DNA from: Aphanomyces cochlioides
Taxonomy: Eukaryota; Oomycota; Saprolegniomycetes; Saprolegniales; Verrucalvaceae
DNA length: 64,000 nucleotides
Direction of reading: 5' to 3'
Assembly: GCA_019828595.1 (NCBI GenBank)
Contig: JAHQRK010000005.1
Coordinates: forward strand, 682,001 to 746,000
The first letter of the stretch is position 1. Each line of letters begins with the position of its first letter. The notes beneath the pieces were generated by a model. That model made no database searches. It saw only the letters and a list, made by a program, of their open reading frames with translations, and was not told the DNA's origin. Positions 10,803 to 22,166 of this stretch are shown piece by piece. Both the position numbers and the translations under genes were made by a program.

Positions 10803-12284
10803 TTATGTTTATGCTAGAAATTCAGTGAAAAAGAATCGCCTTCTGGTACCAGTATACTTTAATCAAGATATTCGCAGTCTCCACTGCGTTAGGGTGAAGA
10901 TTTTGGGTGGGGTTTGTCCGGGTGTTGTCTGTCCCCATTAGACTTGATCTTTGTATATATAAAAATACGAATAATTTTAATTCGAAATTTCTTTGTAGTA
11001 TATGTTGTGTGAGTGAGAAGAGTGATTTTTATAATATTCTTTTGTAAAATATTGCGATATTTTGACAAGTTAGTTTGACTCATTTGAAATAGTCATTGTG
11101 ATGTTCATTTTCTTCTCCTCAGCGCATATAATATATAAATGAGCAGCACAAATTTTATTCAAAGTCAACAGAACTAATTGGAATTTGTCAGCTAACGTGA
11201 CCAAATTTGAAACAAATTTTTTTGTCCATTTTCATTGATGTTCGTTTGTAATTCATAAGTCGGAAAATGTAGGAGCTATATTTGATATTTTGATGAATCG
11301 TAGGAACAATATTCCGATATTTTCCATTTTTTCGAATAAAAAACCTCACACATTAATTTGATTAAAGTATGAAATTCATTTTGATTGAAATTTTTGACAA
11401 ATTGTAGGACCGAAATTCCTACGATTCATTGACCAATCATACATCCAGAAAATCTCTTTATATTGACCAATCATAATGTTTATGCCATCGATCTTGTGTT
11501 TGGAGCGTATGAACGGGCGCCTAAGTTCACGAGCCGGTCAAAGCGGCACTGCAATGCATATGCACCTTCTACTCATGTTAGGCTTAGTCATCTGAAGCTT
11601 CAGGCGACAACTCAAGCTCGATATAGAGAGAATGACTTGACTGTGACTAGACGACTGATATTTGTTATGTGTTTGATGCCCTCGACCAAATGGCTCATGT
11701 CGTGCCTCGCGTCCACCATAAACATAACTCAATAAATAAATACCTTCGCGTTACAAAGAACGTCCTAGCTCCCCCTTTGTTGTATGTGTATTATCTTACC
11801 ACTGATTCACTTTGCTCATATTTGCCTCATGATGTGCATCAAGCAGACTGCGTCGTCAGACTGCATTGCATATCTCTAGGCAAGCGCATAATGTCGGATT
11901 ACCTCCCTGAATGAGGTGCTTGACGCATTCTAGATATTCTGAAACCTTTGCCCTGAAACATGTTTTCACAACACACAATCGTGATAATATATATTAAATT
12001 CATTTAAAAACGCTTCGTTCGGCATTAGAAAACTACACATAGCATGTGCGCCATCTGAGCTAGACACAAGCTGCTGGAGTTGGGACCATGTTAACTTCAA
12101 CGTCGCTCACAAAGTTTCAACTTGGTGAATCGAACGATCTCAACTCAATTCAAATTCAGCCAATAATTATGCGAAATTAATTTGATTCGTCAAAATCGAA
12201 ATGTAGGCAATCCATTCCTACGATTTCCAATCACGATACATCAATTTTCGCCAACAACACTATGGTGCATATCTAAATCAAATA
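10803..12284. other. AT-rich intergenic DNA
   Basis: Very AT-rich with many short direct repeats of ttgaaa/aatttt type and several copies of words like cctacgatt. The open frame at 11463-11735 has an overlapping antisense frame and no recognisable domain. No gene is called. Confidence 0.5.
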
Positions 12285-12829
12285 CTGTAGATGATTTGTA
12301 AAATGGGTCGATTTGTGACAAGCGAAATGTCCGAAACCTCTTTAATATTATATTCCGAATCTGACATTAATATTCAAATATAAAGTACATAGATTTAAAC
12401 AGCATCGAGAATTTTGAGCTAGAATGAGTCACTAATTTCGGGTATACAATGACAAAGGTAATTAAGAATGGGACCAAATGTCGTTGCTTAAAATTTTCTA
12501 CATCAATCAAGTCAACAAGGAGAGTAATTGATTGAGCTTTTTGGACCCAAACACATCATATCATTGACTTTCATGGAATATCAAAAGTGAAGGCTCATTC
12601 TACAATTTGCCATCTCAAACACTTTTCCATCCAATGGATGACGTGTCAAAAGGACCGCGAACTCAGTCTAGTCTATGATATTGCTGGGCCGGATACTGGC
12701 GCGTGCATTCAGGACAAAGCGTTTGTTTTTTCTATGTGCTTAGCTCAAAAGTGCTTTTTGAGTAAATGCATAATGAATTGTGATTTTCTGTTTATTTTTT
12801 GACTTTCAGTTGCCCTTTGGAGCAAATCG

Positions 12830-14259
12830 TCAAGTTTGGTCATTGCTCGATGCGTCCTCGTTGTTCGAATTTCTGTCAATCACTTGACATTTCAAAAAAA
12901 CGTTGATGATCACTTTCTTGGACAAGCCCTCCCATGCTTCGTTGACCCAATCAACCACGTCAAAGCGATCAGGACGTCGCAGTTGGAATGGGCCGCTTTT
13001 GTGAAGTCCAATCTCATCTCGAAGATGCTGGACCCATCGCTTGCGAAGCGCGATCTTCAAGAGTTTCATCCAGGCTACGTCAGCGGGTTGGCAGATCCAT
13101 GTGAACGTTGGCGGGATTTTTCAAGAATGATGTCAAGTCCCTCGGCAACAGCCATAACGTCAGGGGTGATGTGGGCTCCTCAGAACTTGAAGAAAATTCT
13201 TTTGATGTGGGACGAGGGGGAGTCGTCCCACATCAAAAGAATTTTCTTCAAGTTCTGGTTGCGTCGATGGCCAAAATGATATTGCAAGAACTTGATGGAT
13301 ATTCGACTATTCCACCAGTCTGACGGATTGCCAAATTTGCGCGATGGGTGGCGCTCATGAATCTCTTCGATTTCTTTCCAGAGTCGAGATCCAAAGCCGT
13401 TCCGCTGAGTCAAGTTGTCAATCACTGTTGTCTTCACGACGGACTCAGGGGTCTTGAACACCAAGAACAAGGGATACTTCGTGCCAACTGCATCTGCCAG
13501 AAGCATCGCTGTCATGCGATCTTTGTCATGGCCTGAAGACTTTATTCAAACATTTTTAGTGCCTTTTGTATCCAGAGTTTTGTCGGGTACGTACTCATAG
13601 TTGACTGCTGTCTGATCAGCATTGTAGATATCTTCGATATCGTTTAATCGAATTGTCTCTTTGACTTTCTTTGAGAAAGCTTCAAGCGCAGCTTCGCCTT
13701 GTTCATTGTTGGATTGGCCAGAGCGGCATTTTGTTCGTAGGGCGATAGACCAGCGACGTTTGAAGCCTTCAATCCAGGTACTACTCGCCTTAAACTGATC
13801 TTCATTGTAACCCCGTTTTTTAGCGGTCTCCAGAACTTTGCAAGCAAGGAGCAAATTGCCCACAGGAATGCCTTCTTTGCGCAATGCAAGCACCCAAGCC
13901 ACTATTTCTTCTTCGTCTTCTTTTTCAAGGACAGTAGCCCATCCTGATTGTCGGTTAGATTTCTTTGAACGCGTGGCCGGATCTGCAAGTGCTTGAATCT
14001 TCGATCGACCTCGCTCCCAGCGGTCGATTCGCTTGAGCAGCGTTACAAGTGGTTTCCCCGTAACGCCAGGGAAAAAAAGGTCGGCCGCGGCTCGTTTCGA
14101 CGATTGTTTGGCAAAGTTCATGATAAGAAGCTTCTTTTCATTCGTGAAGAATATTCTTTGATGTTGGGCTTCCTTCCTTTTTACTTGCTTGATAGAAGGG
14201 CGCCCGGTAGCTCGTCTGTGCGGCGGCATGAAGGTTTTGCCAATGTGTTTCCCGCGCAT
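12830..14259 (-). pseudogene. pogo-like transposase, frameshifted and folded back
   Basis: The N-terminal part (14259 to 13546) has the expected helix-turn-helix and CENPB-type DNA-binding region (GYNEDQFKASSTWIEGFKRR) and the first catalytic aspartate in IYNADQTAVNYEYVP. It then shifts frame near 13546. The middle part (13515 to about 13223) reads LLADAVGTKYPLFLVFKTPE and reaches the second catalytic site, KKILLMWDD. There the sequence is interrupted by an inverted copy of itself (13181-13215). Beyond the fold-back the normal family sequence resumes in another frame (AHITPDVMAVAEGLDIILEK, then ICQPADVAWMKLLK) to 12830. These lesions make it inactive. Family membership (DDE_1 with CENPB-type domain) is clear from motif order. 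Confidence 0.8.
13181..13257. repeat. Perfect 35-bp palindrome at the transposase catalytic site
   Basis: Left arm 13181-13215 and right arm 13223-13257 are exact reverse complements separated by 7 bases (gggggag). On the minus strand the right arm encodes QNLKKILLMWDD, with a catalytic aspartate. The left arm is an inverted copy of that same stretch, so it is a local fold-back duplication. Confidence 0.95.
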
Positions 14260-14393
14260 TGTGCGGTTTTGAAATAACCCTCTTTAATATAATAATATAA
14301 TTTCAGAGAGATATCGTGAATTGCAGTATACTTTGCAATTTTATATTCATATTTGGAGGTTTGCAATCGACCCATTTTACAAATCATCTACAG

Positions 14394-14924
14394 TATGCAA
14401 TAATTCTCAGAAAAATTTGTTTCGAACTATTTGGATCAAAACAAAAGACTTAAATTGAAGTTGATATTATTAATAGTAGTGCGCTTCAAATTGTTCTGAT
14501 GGTATTCATTCGACTCAATTTCTTGCAAACCTTAGATGAATTTTTACAGTTAATTCTCCCAGATTAACAAATGAATTTTTTTATAATAATTATCATTGGA
14601 TAATTATATACTTTAAATTATCCATATAAATTTTCGTGTTTCTTTTTTCCTAAGTTTTCCAGAAGTTGACGACGATGCATCAATTTCCTCGCAAAGGTAG
14701 AACAGGCCCTTGTTGTACTTGATGTTATTCATATTTGCAGTTAATCATTGTTGAGTCGCAGGGAGACTGCGCCTAAAGCGTAAGCGGTCTACAATTTGAC
14801 AGGGAAGTCATCGATTTCGCTCAAATTATATAGAAAAATCAAATGGCGTATAATTTGAGCGAAGTCTCAAACCCCCCAAACCCCCAAGAAGTTGATGAAT
14901 ATGAATGGAGAAGGCATTAAAGTA
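14394..14924. other. AT-rich spacer with a small hairpin
   Basis: No coding frame. A 14-bp inverted repeat, tcgctcaaattata at 14817-14830 and its complement at 14849-14862, could form a hairpin about 60 bases downstream of the GIN-like gene 3 stop. A C-rich run (aaaccccccaaacccccaag) lies at 14869-14888. Confidence 0.5.
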
Positions 14925-16020
14925 TTAATCGGTCGGCTCTTCATCATAAGTAGGGCGTGGGAGGATGGTGACATCGACATCCATGAGCTTGAGATCCACG
15001 TCGTGTGGATTCAATGGCTGGACTTTGCCCGCCCCCGTCTCGGTCACTTGATACGTCTGGTCTTTGTTCAGGAAAACGCTGCCTGCACCAGAGAGTGCCA
15101 CGTCACAAGAGGCTGCCACAACATTCGTCGAGACGCTGCCAGAACCACTGATGGCAATGTGCTGCGTGTCGATTTTACCGACGCCGTGGTATTTAACACT
15201 GCCAGCTCCTACAAAGTCGCATGACGTTACGAAAAGAGTTTGTGTGGAATGTCCAACCTGCCACGGAAGTTGTCACGGACGCGGCGTAAAAATCACTCTG
15301 CGCGAGCACGTCGGTGTTGCCAAATCCACTCGACGTAAATTTGAGTTCATGGGCTGTCAGTTGATCAGCCTGGAGACTAATTGTGCCAGAGCCAGAATTG
15401 CGAACGTCGATGAGCTCTGTGACTTTAAGCGTCGACTTGGCCAGGACTTGAGTCGATCCGGACCTTGAATTGGACAGAATAATGCTCTTGGCTGCAATTG
15501 TCGGCGCAACCACGGCAAGTTTGCCGGAGCCAGCGTCATTGATATCGAATTCGTACGCCGCGAGGACGGTCGTTTCAAACGTGAGTTGCATGAGGCCAGG
15601 GCCAGTATGGCGCAGGTGAATGCTTCCGGCCTTCAGTTCGACATCATCAACGAGGAGCGAGCCCATGCCAGTGGATACAATCGAGAGCATGGCGTCCACC
15701 GAGCGTCGAAAGACATGGGGACGAATGGTGGCCACATCGGACGACGAGAACGCAATGGCTTCAATCGTCTCGGGTGGCACGTACACTTCAACAATGTGGT
15801 GACCATCGATGTGGCTGCCTTCACGCCACTCCACCACGAGTTCATGGCCAACTTCATAGACGTGGAACGATTCAGCAGCCGTTTGCGAATCGCTTCGCAA
15901 GACGACGGCCACCTGTTGCACCGGTTTCGTCGCCTGGACAAAGACCTGACCGACGGCCAATTTCAGCTGCGTGATGGAGGCCATCGCATCGTATTCTCGC
16001 GTGAACCAAGGTGTCGCCAT
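14925..16020 (-). CDS. GIN/DUF2807-like beta-repeat protein 3 (one intron)
   Basis: Two exons on the minus strand, 15258-16020 and 14925-15208, joined over a 49-nt GT-AG intron (15209-15257), give 348 aa. The N-terminus (WFTREYDAMASITQLKLAVG, then QVFVQAT) matches the family head. It is followed by strand-turn repeats such as NDAGSGKLAVV, NSGSGTISLQ and, across the intron, VAGAGSVKYHGVG. The second exon adds SGSGSVSTNVVAASCDVALS and a short acidic tail (TYDEEPTD). The intron falls in phase 1 inside the Gly of an xG(S/A)G turn, the same place as in members 4, 5 and 6. No signal peptide is evident. The product is probably a beta-rich protein of unknown role. Confidence 0.75.
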
Positions 16021-16962
16021 GTGCCAAGTTGTGCGAATCTCAAAATAAAGCTGGCGTCGGCAATTGAGCCACTCCGATCAACATTCTACACCGTGACAAT
16101 CCAGCGACGTGAGATTTTCACACACAACGCCGCCATGGATTGCAACGTTGGAAACCACGTGGAAAGATCGCAACGACGATGAAACATCAGCTAGCATAGT
16201 CAAGAAGAGGACCGCAAAGAAGAAGGAAGCGGGAAGGCGCGTCTCCATCGCGACATGGTCACGCAGAGTGCAACCAACCGACCGCAGCATAGACATGGCC
16301 GTGGGCACAAAGAGCACTCAGATCGCTCAGCGAATCTGGTCAAAATAGCGATTCGGTCGAAATAAACTTGAATAAAATATGGTCGAAATATACTGTCGGT
16401 AAGCCACGGCAATGTCATGGGGCATGGGCGGAGGGACGGACGGCGATCTTTCAGAAAGGTTTACGACGGCGTGATATGGCTAAAGGACAAGGAAGAGACG
16501 CTCCGATGACCAGACACGTGAATCTGGATGAGTGTTCTTTTCATGACGGGTGTAATTGTTGAAGGGGGAAGCTGGGGGAAGCGGGGGGGAAGCGGGGGGC
16601 AGCATGCACTGACAAATCCATGGCGAGCAGCTTTCCATCAGATGACAGAGCGCGTTGCCCAGACGCGGCCAAACCCATCACGTAGTTCACGCGGCAGCAG
16701 TCCTTGAATCATTTGTATTCCGTTGAAAATCCTCGGCATGATGACGAAGGGGTCGATGCCCTCGATCAAACTTTTGTTGCCGGCGTCAATTTATGGAGCT
16801 AATTTTCGTTCATAAATGTCCTCATGCACAAAGCCATGGCATATGCGACGGACTCTTGGAATCGTCCGTGGAAACTCCCTCGCGTTCGTTGGCGACAAAC
16901 CATTTCGAGGATGTGCAATGGATTGGCAAGAGACTCGACGGTAGTACGCACGGAGTGAATTG
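16021..16962. other. Intergenic region with a G-rich tract
   Basis: Upstream region of GIN-like gene 3 and 3' flank of gene 4. Frames such as 16078-16317 on the minus strand have no recognisable domain. The notable feature is the G-rich tract at 16564-16599. Confidence 0.45.
16564..16599 (+). other. Potential G-quadruplex tract
   Basis: Four runs of five or more G (5, 5, 7, 6) are separated by the short loops aagct, aagc and aagc. This satisfies the usual G-quadruplex pattern with room to spare. It lies about 550 bases upstream of the gene 3 start codon. Confidence 0.7.
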
Positions 16963-18124
16963 TTAGCCAAAGAGAGTCTTGGAGAGCCACTGGACTGGGC
17001 CCAAGACTGGAATGTAATCGAACTCGTGCGGCGCGGGGACGGGCATCAAGCACATCGTGTACTCGTCAGATCTTCCCACGCCTTGAAAGGGAAAGACTTT
17101 GCCAGACCCTGCCGTGTGTGGAGCAAATGTTTGGTTTGGTGGGAGGTAGACGTTGCCGCTGCCTGTGATTTTGACGACGCAGTCTGCCGTCGCGTGGAGA
17201 CTCGAGTGGATCGAGCCTGAGCCAGTCACTTGAAACTTTTGCTTGGTACTGCTGCCATTGCCGATGCATTTGATCTGTCCAGAGCCTGCAAGACGAGTGA
17301 ATCCCAACAAGCGCCGTGGCGACGCGTGTACCTGTGATCTTTGCCTTGAGTTTCGACGCAAAGAATTGACTCTCCGAGCCGATTTCAACCACGCCGGTGC
17401 CAAACGCTGCAGCATTGCAGTCATGCGTCGACAGTGCGTCTGCGTTCAAGACAACAGCTCCAGAGCCTGTCGTTTTGACGTCAATGCTGTCCGTGATTTG
17501 AGCCGTCGATTTGATCAAGACGTGGGTTTTGCCAGACCCCGTGGCTGACACTGCCGTGTGGCTAGCCGACAACGACGATGCAAAGAAGGCTAACGTCCCC
17601 GACCCAGTACTTGACACGTCAAGAGCCCCAGCAATTGTTGCAGTGGTGCACGCGACTTGCAACACGCCAGGACCTGTCAGGCTCAGGTCCAATTTTTCGG
17701 CTTGGAGGTCCGTGTCCTCGATCAAAATGCGCGCAGACCCTTGCGACTTGATCGCCACTCCTGCGTGTTGCTTGAGGACTTTTGGGTAGACGGCAATAAT
17801 GCCCGAGCACGCCGATGTGATGGATGCAATCGAGTGTGGAGGCACTTGAATTTCAATGCAGTACTGGCCGACGAGCCGCGGGATCCCAACTTTCCACGTC
17901 AACGACAGCGTTCTTCCCGACTCGGTCACGTTGAGACTGTCGGCGATCATTTGCGCCGTCGTGAGCAAGATAATCGTCGGAGCTTTCACGGGGATGTCGG
18001 CCGTGACAAAGACAGCTCCCATCTCAAAGGACAAGCTGTCAATTGACAGGGAGGCGTCATAGACGCGTTCAATCCACGGTCGATCGTTCTTGTCGCCACT
18101 CCTAACTTGGTGCTTCTCTTCCAT
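16963..18124 (-). CDS. GIN/DUF2807-like beta-repeat protein 4 (one intron)
   Basis: Exons 17332-18124 and 16963-17285 flank a 46-nt GT-AG intron (17286-17331); the joined frame is 371 aa. Family features are clear: RPWIERVYDASLSIDSLSF and GAVFVTAD at the head, IEIQVPPHSI, then regular turns (STGSGTLAFF, ATGSGKTHVL, TTGSGAVVLN, and across the intron KITGSGQIKC), TGSGSIHSSL and ITGSGNVYLP. The tail ends with a less regular segment (YIPVLGPVQWL). The phase-1 intron interrupts the Gly of a TGSG turn, as in members 3, 5 and 6. It lies head to tail behind gene 3, so the two are an old tandem pair. Confidence 0.75.
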
Positions 18125-19079
18125 GCCGTTCCTTTTTCGAAATGATGATCGACGATGACGCGCATGAGAAGGTCACGTTGCATGACATTCACTTTTTTCC
18201 ACGAAGGAAGCAATCATTCAAGATGGAGACCAACTTTTCAAGTGCGACAAAGACCAGACAGACCAGAGGCACTTGAATCACATTGTGCATCGCGCGAGGA
18301 CTTCATTGAGCTCTCCGTCCTCGTCAGTCGGAGAGGAATGCACTTCGTGCTCCAGCTACAGAAGCCTTGTGCCAGTCATTTCATGGCCATGCCAGTGGAG
18401 ATTTTGTACAGTCACTGGTTGTGAAATGGTCACATGAACTTTGCACATCATCTAGCTCGGCTAGACTTAAGCTACGAATGCAGAGAGCGTGAGTCGGCGA
18501 CGAAGGCAATGAGCTAGCATCGGCGAGGAAGGCAGAGAGCTCTGCTCTCGAGAGCGAGCTAGCAGCATCGGCACTAAGCGATTGGGCTCTGCAAAGTCCT
18601 TGAACACTTGGGGCAATGGCTTGCACCACAACAAAGGGATGCATACCCTTGAGAGAGCGTCGTTCGATGGCTAAGTCCGTCGCAGGAGCATGAATAGCGA
18701 CTTGGCGATGCGACATTGGCACAGGTCAAAGCGGCTAAAGGTAGGTTTGGTCCAGATGATAAGCTTACTTACCAAGTGAGCGGCGGTCGTATTTGGAGTG
18801 GCATTGCAAGAAATGGAGAGCACATCTTAAGCGAGAAGAAGGACAATGGCTCCAAGGGAGGGAGTGTGCAGCTCCCCTGCAGCTTTTCGCCATTTCTAAA
18901 CATCGCACTCAGCCATCTCAACAATGTTGTCGCGCAATCTGCAGGAAATGCTGATCCATCAAATGCCCAAGGGGGACAGATTCGGTATCGACTCAAGTTG
19001 CCAGGCGTGCTCTTGTTGGGAAGACGAGTCGATAGATATCATTAACACCGGCGATCCCATTCAAAAGCATTAAGTCCTC
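18125..19079. other. Intergenic, no gene recognised
   Basis: Contains locally repetitive gagctagc/catcggc words around 18440-18570. Forward and reverse frames near 18381-19045 overlap each other and carry no known domain. Confidence 0.4.
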
Positions 19080-19415
19080 CTAGTATATATGCACCATGCC
19101 GTAGCCGAGGGTCCAGAACAAGATGAACGAGACAAAGTGGCCGCCAATGCCATAAAAGAGGAACGAATACCACTTCATGTTGAAGTACGTCTCGACGTCA
19201 AAGCGCATCTTGGCCAAAAGCGCTGTCGACGTCACAAGGTAGAGCACCACCATGAACACAAATCCTTGGAACGCGGTCAAGCCAACGACGCCTGCCATGC
19301 TTCCGGTCACCACACACATAGCTGTCTGCGTAAATTCCACAACGCTTTCATTCTTCTGGATGTTCTCCACGGAGAAAAACTCATGGCCTTCTTCCTGCGG
19401 CCCTGACTGATCCAT
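19080..19415 (-). CDS. EMC6: ER membrane protein complex subunit 6
   Basis: 111 aa from the ATG at 19415; the longer open frame extends upstream through the shared promoter and is not expected to be translated. EMC6 is a core membrane subunit of the ER membrane complex, which inserts tail-anchored and multi-pass proteins. The sequence shows the usual soluble N-terminus, then hydrophobic helices (CVVTGSMAGVVGLTAFQGF and FMVVLYLVTSTALLAKM) followed by a C-terminal one (FYGIGGHFVSFILFWTLGYG). Length and motif order fit the family (Rab5-interacting protein fold). It is divergent from prefoldin 5 with only 153 bases between start codons, so the promoter must be bidirectional. Confidence 0.9.
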   Translation of the reverse strand: MDQSGPQEEGHEFFSVENIQKNESVVEFTQTAMCVVTGSMAGVVGLTAFQGFVFMVVLYLVTSTALLAKMRFDVETYFNMKWYSFLFYGIGGHFVSFILFWTLGYGMVHIY

Positions 19416-19568
19416 TGTCTTGTCCTCTGGTTGTGTCCTCCAAACCACACTAATTCCGGATAAATGGAACCCGGATAATGAATGTTTTATCCGGATGACT
19501 TGTTTGGGATTTCCGGATAACCCGACCATCCGGATAATTTGCATTTTGCAAAAGAAGTGGTGCGCAGC
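19416..19568. promoter_or_regulatory. Bidirectional promoter with five CCGGAT motifs
   Basis: This 153-base gap between the EMC6 and PFDN5 start codons holds CCGGAT at 19456, 19471, 19491, 19513 and 19530. Two are full palindromes, ATCCGGAT at 19489-19496 and 19528-19535. The same palindrome occurs upstream of three other housekeeping genes in the window, so it is a candidate transcription factor site. There is no obvious TATA box. Confidence 0.6.
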
Positions 19569-20015
19569 ATGTCGGCACAAAACGAAGTGAGCTTGATGGA
19601 TCTCTCCATGGAGCAGCTCAACAACCTGAAAGCCCAGTTTGAACAGGAATTGCAACAATTAAGTGCTTCTTTCCAAGGGCTCCGTGAAGCACAAACGCGA
19701 TTTGCCGAGTCGAAGGGGGCATTGACTGCGTTGAACCCATCCAATTTGGGCAAGCGAGTGCTAGTGCCTCTGACGTCGTCCATGTTTGTGCCAGGCAAAT
19801 TGACCAACGTTGAAACAGTGCTTGTGGATGTTGGCACGGGCTACTTTGTGGAGAAGAGTGTTGACGACGCGAAGGGTTTCATGGACCGAAAAGTTGCGTT
19901 CTTGCAGGAAAACACCGAATCGCTCAAAGAAGTGCTCGAGACGAAGCGAACGAACCTCGAAGCTGTGATTCAAGTTATGCAGCTGAAGCTTCGACTTGCA
20001 GAGGATGGCAAGTAA
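19569..20015 (+). CDS. PFDN5: Prefoldin subunit 5
   Basis: 148 aa, single exon. Prefoldin is a hexameric chaperone that delivers nascent actin and tubulin to the chaperonin CCT; subunit 5 is one of its two alpha-class subunits. The two long helices of the tentacle coiled coil are visible (LSMEQLNNLKAQFEQELQQL at the N-terminus and a charged helix ending NLEAVIQVMQLKLR at the C-terminus). Between them is the beta hairpin core with VLVPLTSSMFVPGKL and the characteristic VGTGYFVEK. The ATG at 19569 gives the standard MSxQ-type N-terminus. It shares its promoter with EMC6. Confidence 0.93.
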   Translation: MSAQNEVSLMDLSMEQLNNLKAQFEQELQQLSASFQGLREAQTRFAESKGALTALNPSNLGKRVLVPLTSSMFVPGKLTNVETVLVDVGTGYFVEKSVDDAKGFMDRKVAFLQENTESLKEVLETKRTNLEAVIQVMQLKLRLAEDGK

Positions 20016-21359
20016 GACAACTCGGCTGGCGTTTATAAGTTTGATTTTTCTCGCCAAGACCATCGTGCTAGGCTCTCTGTAATCGATAAGTAAAAGATTT
20101 GTCAAGATACACCCATGTCGCCTTCTCCATCGAACAGTGCATTCTGTACCTCCCACTTCGTTCGCGATTGTCCACAATTTTGCAGGCTAATGGTATTATT
20201 CACAGCAATCAGCTTGTGTTCCATCCAGACAAGGTGCTCATGTATTCCACGAGCATCCTCGACCTCGTCCCTCAGAGCAAATATTGACCAGACCAGACAC
20301 AATTGATCTCTTCATCAAAGTCAAAAGGGATTGCTGTCGATGGGACACACAGCTGAGGGTAAATGGACATGAACGTTGTTGTACATTGCAGTTGGAAAGT
20401 ACTATTGCTCACAGTCAACTCCAAACGAACACAACCAAAATGGCTTGCTAGAATTGAGTCGTAGACCTTAAGTGACCTTCCTTAAGAACTTGTGTGCGTG
20501 CTCAGCCCCCTGCTAAGTCTGCGTGACTACAATGTCAACAACGGAGAAGCAGCAAACACAACGACGAAGCTTCCTATTTCACTTTCATTTATCGTTATAG
20601 TTCGACCGCCAAGTGGTAGACCATCTTACTTGACTCTCAGTTGAGTCCTTCGCCTGCTGTGGTTCTTGTCCACATCGAAATGAAACGCTCCCCAGGCAGA
20701 TTTAGACGGTTGAATGGTGCGGATCAAAGTTCGTGTGTTCGCATTCCCGATCGATCCGACTGCTGAACATGCCTACATGATTGGCAGCTCCCCCGTAAGA
20801 ATTGGTCGGTCATCTTGACGACGAAATCTCTAACGTAGGGTGGTCTCAGTCCTGCCATTGGGATGATAGTTCTTGACGACGACGAAGATCTCACGTTTGA
20901 GTCTGTTCGGCCGCGCATTGAGCTCAAACAGGAGAACGGGCTCCTGCGGTATGGTCGTCTTGAATCTTTCCACGTCATTTACTCTTGTTGTAGACGGAAT
21001 CTCATGTTCCAAGAGGCTCTTTTCCTCATGACAGCTGCAAGAAATCCACATCAGTGGCCTCAACATACACTTCAGACGTATTGGCTCGGCTATTATGCAC
21101 ATGAAGACGACGAAGTCCCGACGATAATACCAGTGATGCCTAAAAGTCGTCCATTTGAATCAACTTAATGTGCCTAGACGGCCGATGAATCCCGCTCTCT
21201 GCGCGATGTCTTGGACATGAAGACAACCAAAGTCGCGGCCGATTTGATCCTCATTCCCCAAAGCCAAATTGGCCCAGTGTGCAATAAATGCTGTCAAGGA
21301 TGCTCATTATGTCCATCCATCAACGTACAAACCAGTTCACGTCATGATAACAGCTCCTT
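20016..21359. other. Intergenic, no gene recognised
   Basis: Over 1.3 kb without a convincing gene. The forward frame 20863-21168 and the antisense frame 20830-21102 overlap, and neither has a recognisable domain; either could be a relic. No repeats stand out. Confidence 0.4.
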
Positions 21360-22166
21360 CTAATCGGAATCGCTATCGCCATCTTCACTGAGGAGATTCC
21401 AAAGTCGCATCGCCATATCAGCAGCACGAGCTCTTCGTTGGTCATCCGACACGTCGTCGCGGTTCAACTGCGCACGAATCGATTGCACTTCTTGCAACAG
21501 AGACTCAAAGTTGGTCGCATCGTCGTCCACATTGTTGGATGACGGCTGGAACATTGCCTCGGTGACTGGGGGATTTTCCGCAGCGGGTGGTGCTGCTTGA
21601 GGTGCAGGAGTTGGAGCTACATCCGACGAGGAGTTTGCCTTGACTTCCATGGACTTCCACATGGTGCATTGAAGAGCTTCTACAATACGGTCAATACCCG
21701 TCGCTTCATCATTCGACGCTGGGTCTTCTGACTCCGCGCGCTCCAATGCAACATGCTCCACGCTGTGGTCCAGACACCAGTCCAATGTATTCTGCAGACT
21801 CATTGTGCCATCAACTGAAGACGTTGAGATTGCTAGTAGAGCGTCAAATGAATGGTCTTCCATGCGCTCGACTGTATCTTGGACACAAGCCCACGACGCC
21901 TTGTCTGATGGATCCCAGATCAACAAGCAGGCTTCGTAAGACGCCCAATCGTCGCAGAGGTCAGCATGGACGTGGAATTCCACAGGTGCGGTATAATACT
22001 TGGTCGAAATGATCACGCCATGCGAGAGGAACGACGACTCTCGTTCAACCTTGGACCAGGCAATAGTATCTTTTGACGTATCAATTTTCTTGAGCACAGC
22101 CTCAGCGACTTGTTGGTTGGCGGCGTGTGTGGCGCCAAGGACGAGCACTCGACTGGTTGTTGGCAT
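21360..22166 (-). CDS. AAGAB: Alpha/gamma-adaptin-binding protein p34 (AAGAB-like)
   Basis: 268 aa from the ATG at 22166. AAGAB is a cytosolic assembly chaperone for the AP-1 and AP-2 clathrin adaptor complexes. It has a degenerate GTPase-like N-terminal domain (VLVLGATHAANQQVAEAVL, ISTKYYTAPVEFHVHADL, ACLLIWDPSD) and a C-terminal helix with the family pattern FESLLQEVQSIRAQL then RRARAADMAMRLWNLLSED, separated by an Ala/Pro-rich linker. The frame is open upstream of 22166, but the chosen start matches the beginning of the conserved domain. The promoter and about the first 65 coding bases are duplicated in inverted orientation at 28081-28755; this left copy is the complete gene. Confidence 0.8.
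   Translation of the reverse strand: MPTTSRVLVLGATHAANQQVAEAVLKKIDTSKDTIAWSKVERESSFLSHGVIISTKYYTAPVEFHVHADLCDDWASYEACLLIWDPSDKASWACVQDTVERMEDHSFDALLAISTSSVDGTMSLQNTLDWCLDHSVEHVALERAESEDPASNDEATGIDRIVEALQCTMWKSMEVKANSSSDVAPTPAPQAAPPAAENPPVTEAMFQPSSNNVDDDATNFESLLQEVQSIRAQLNRDDVSDDQRRARAADMAMRLWNLLSEDGDSDSD

Larger units (their letters stand above)
12285..14393 (-). mobile_element. pogo/Tigger-like DNA transposon with TIRs and TA duplications
   Basis: A perfect 29-base terminal inverted repeat runs at 12285-12313 and 14365-14393, beginning ctgtagatgatttgtaaaat. It is flanked by TA at 12283-12284 and 14394-14395, the hallmark of Tc1/mariner/pogo insertion. Element length is 2109 bp. It encodes one transposase on the minus strand, now broken. 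Identical TIRs suggest a fairly recent insertion. Confidence 0.9.

Noticed and set aside
20830..21168. Antisense pair of about 90-100 aa frames
   Set aside because: No domain on either strand; left as unannotated sequence.
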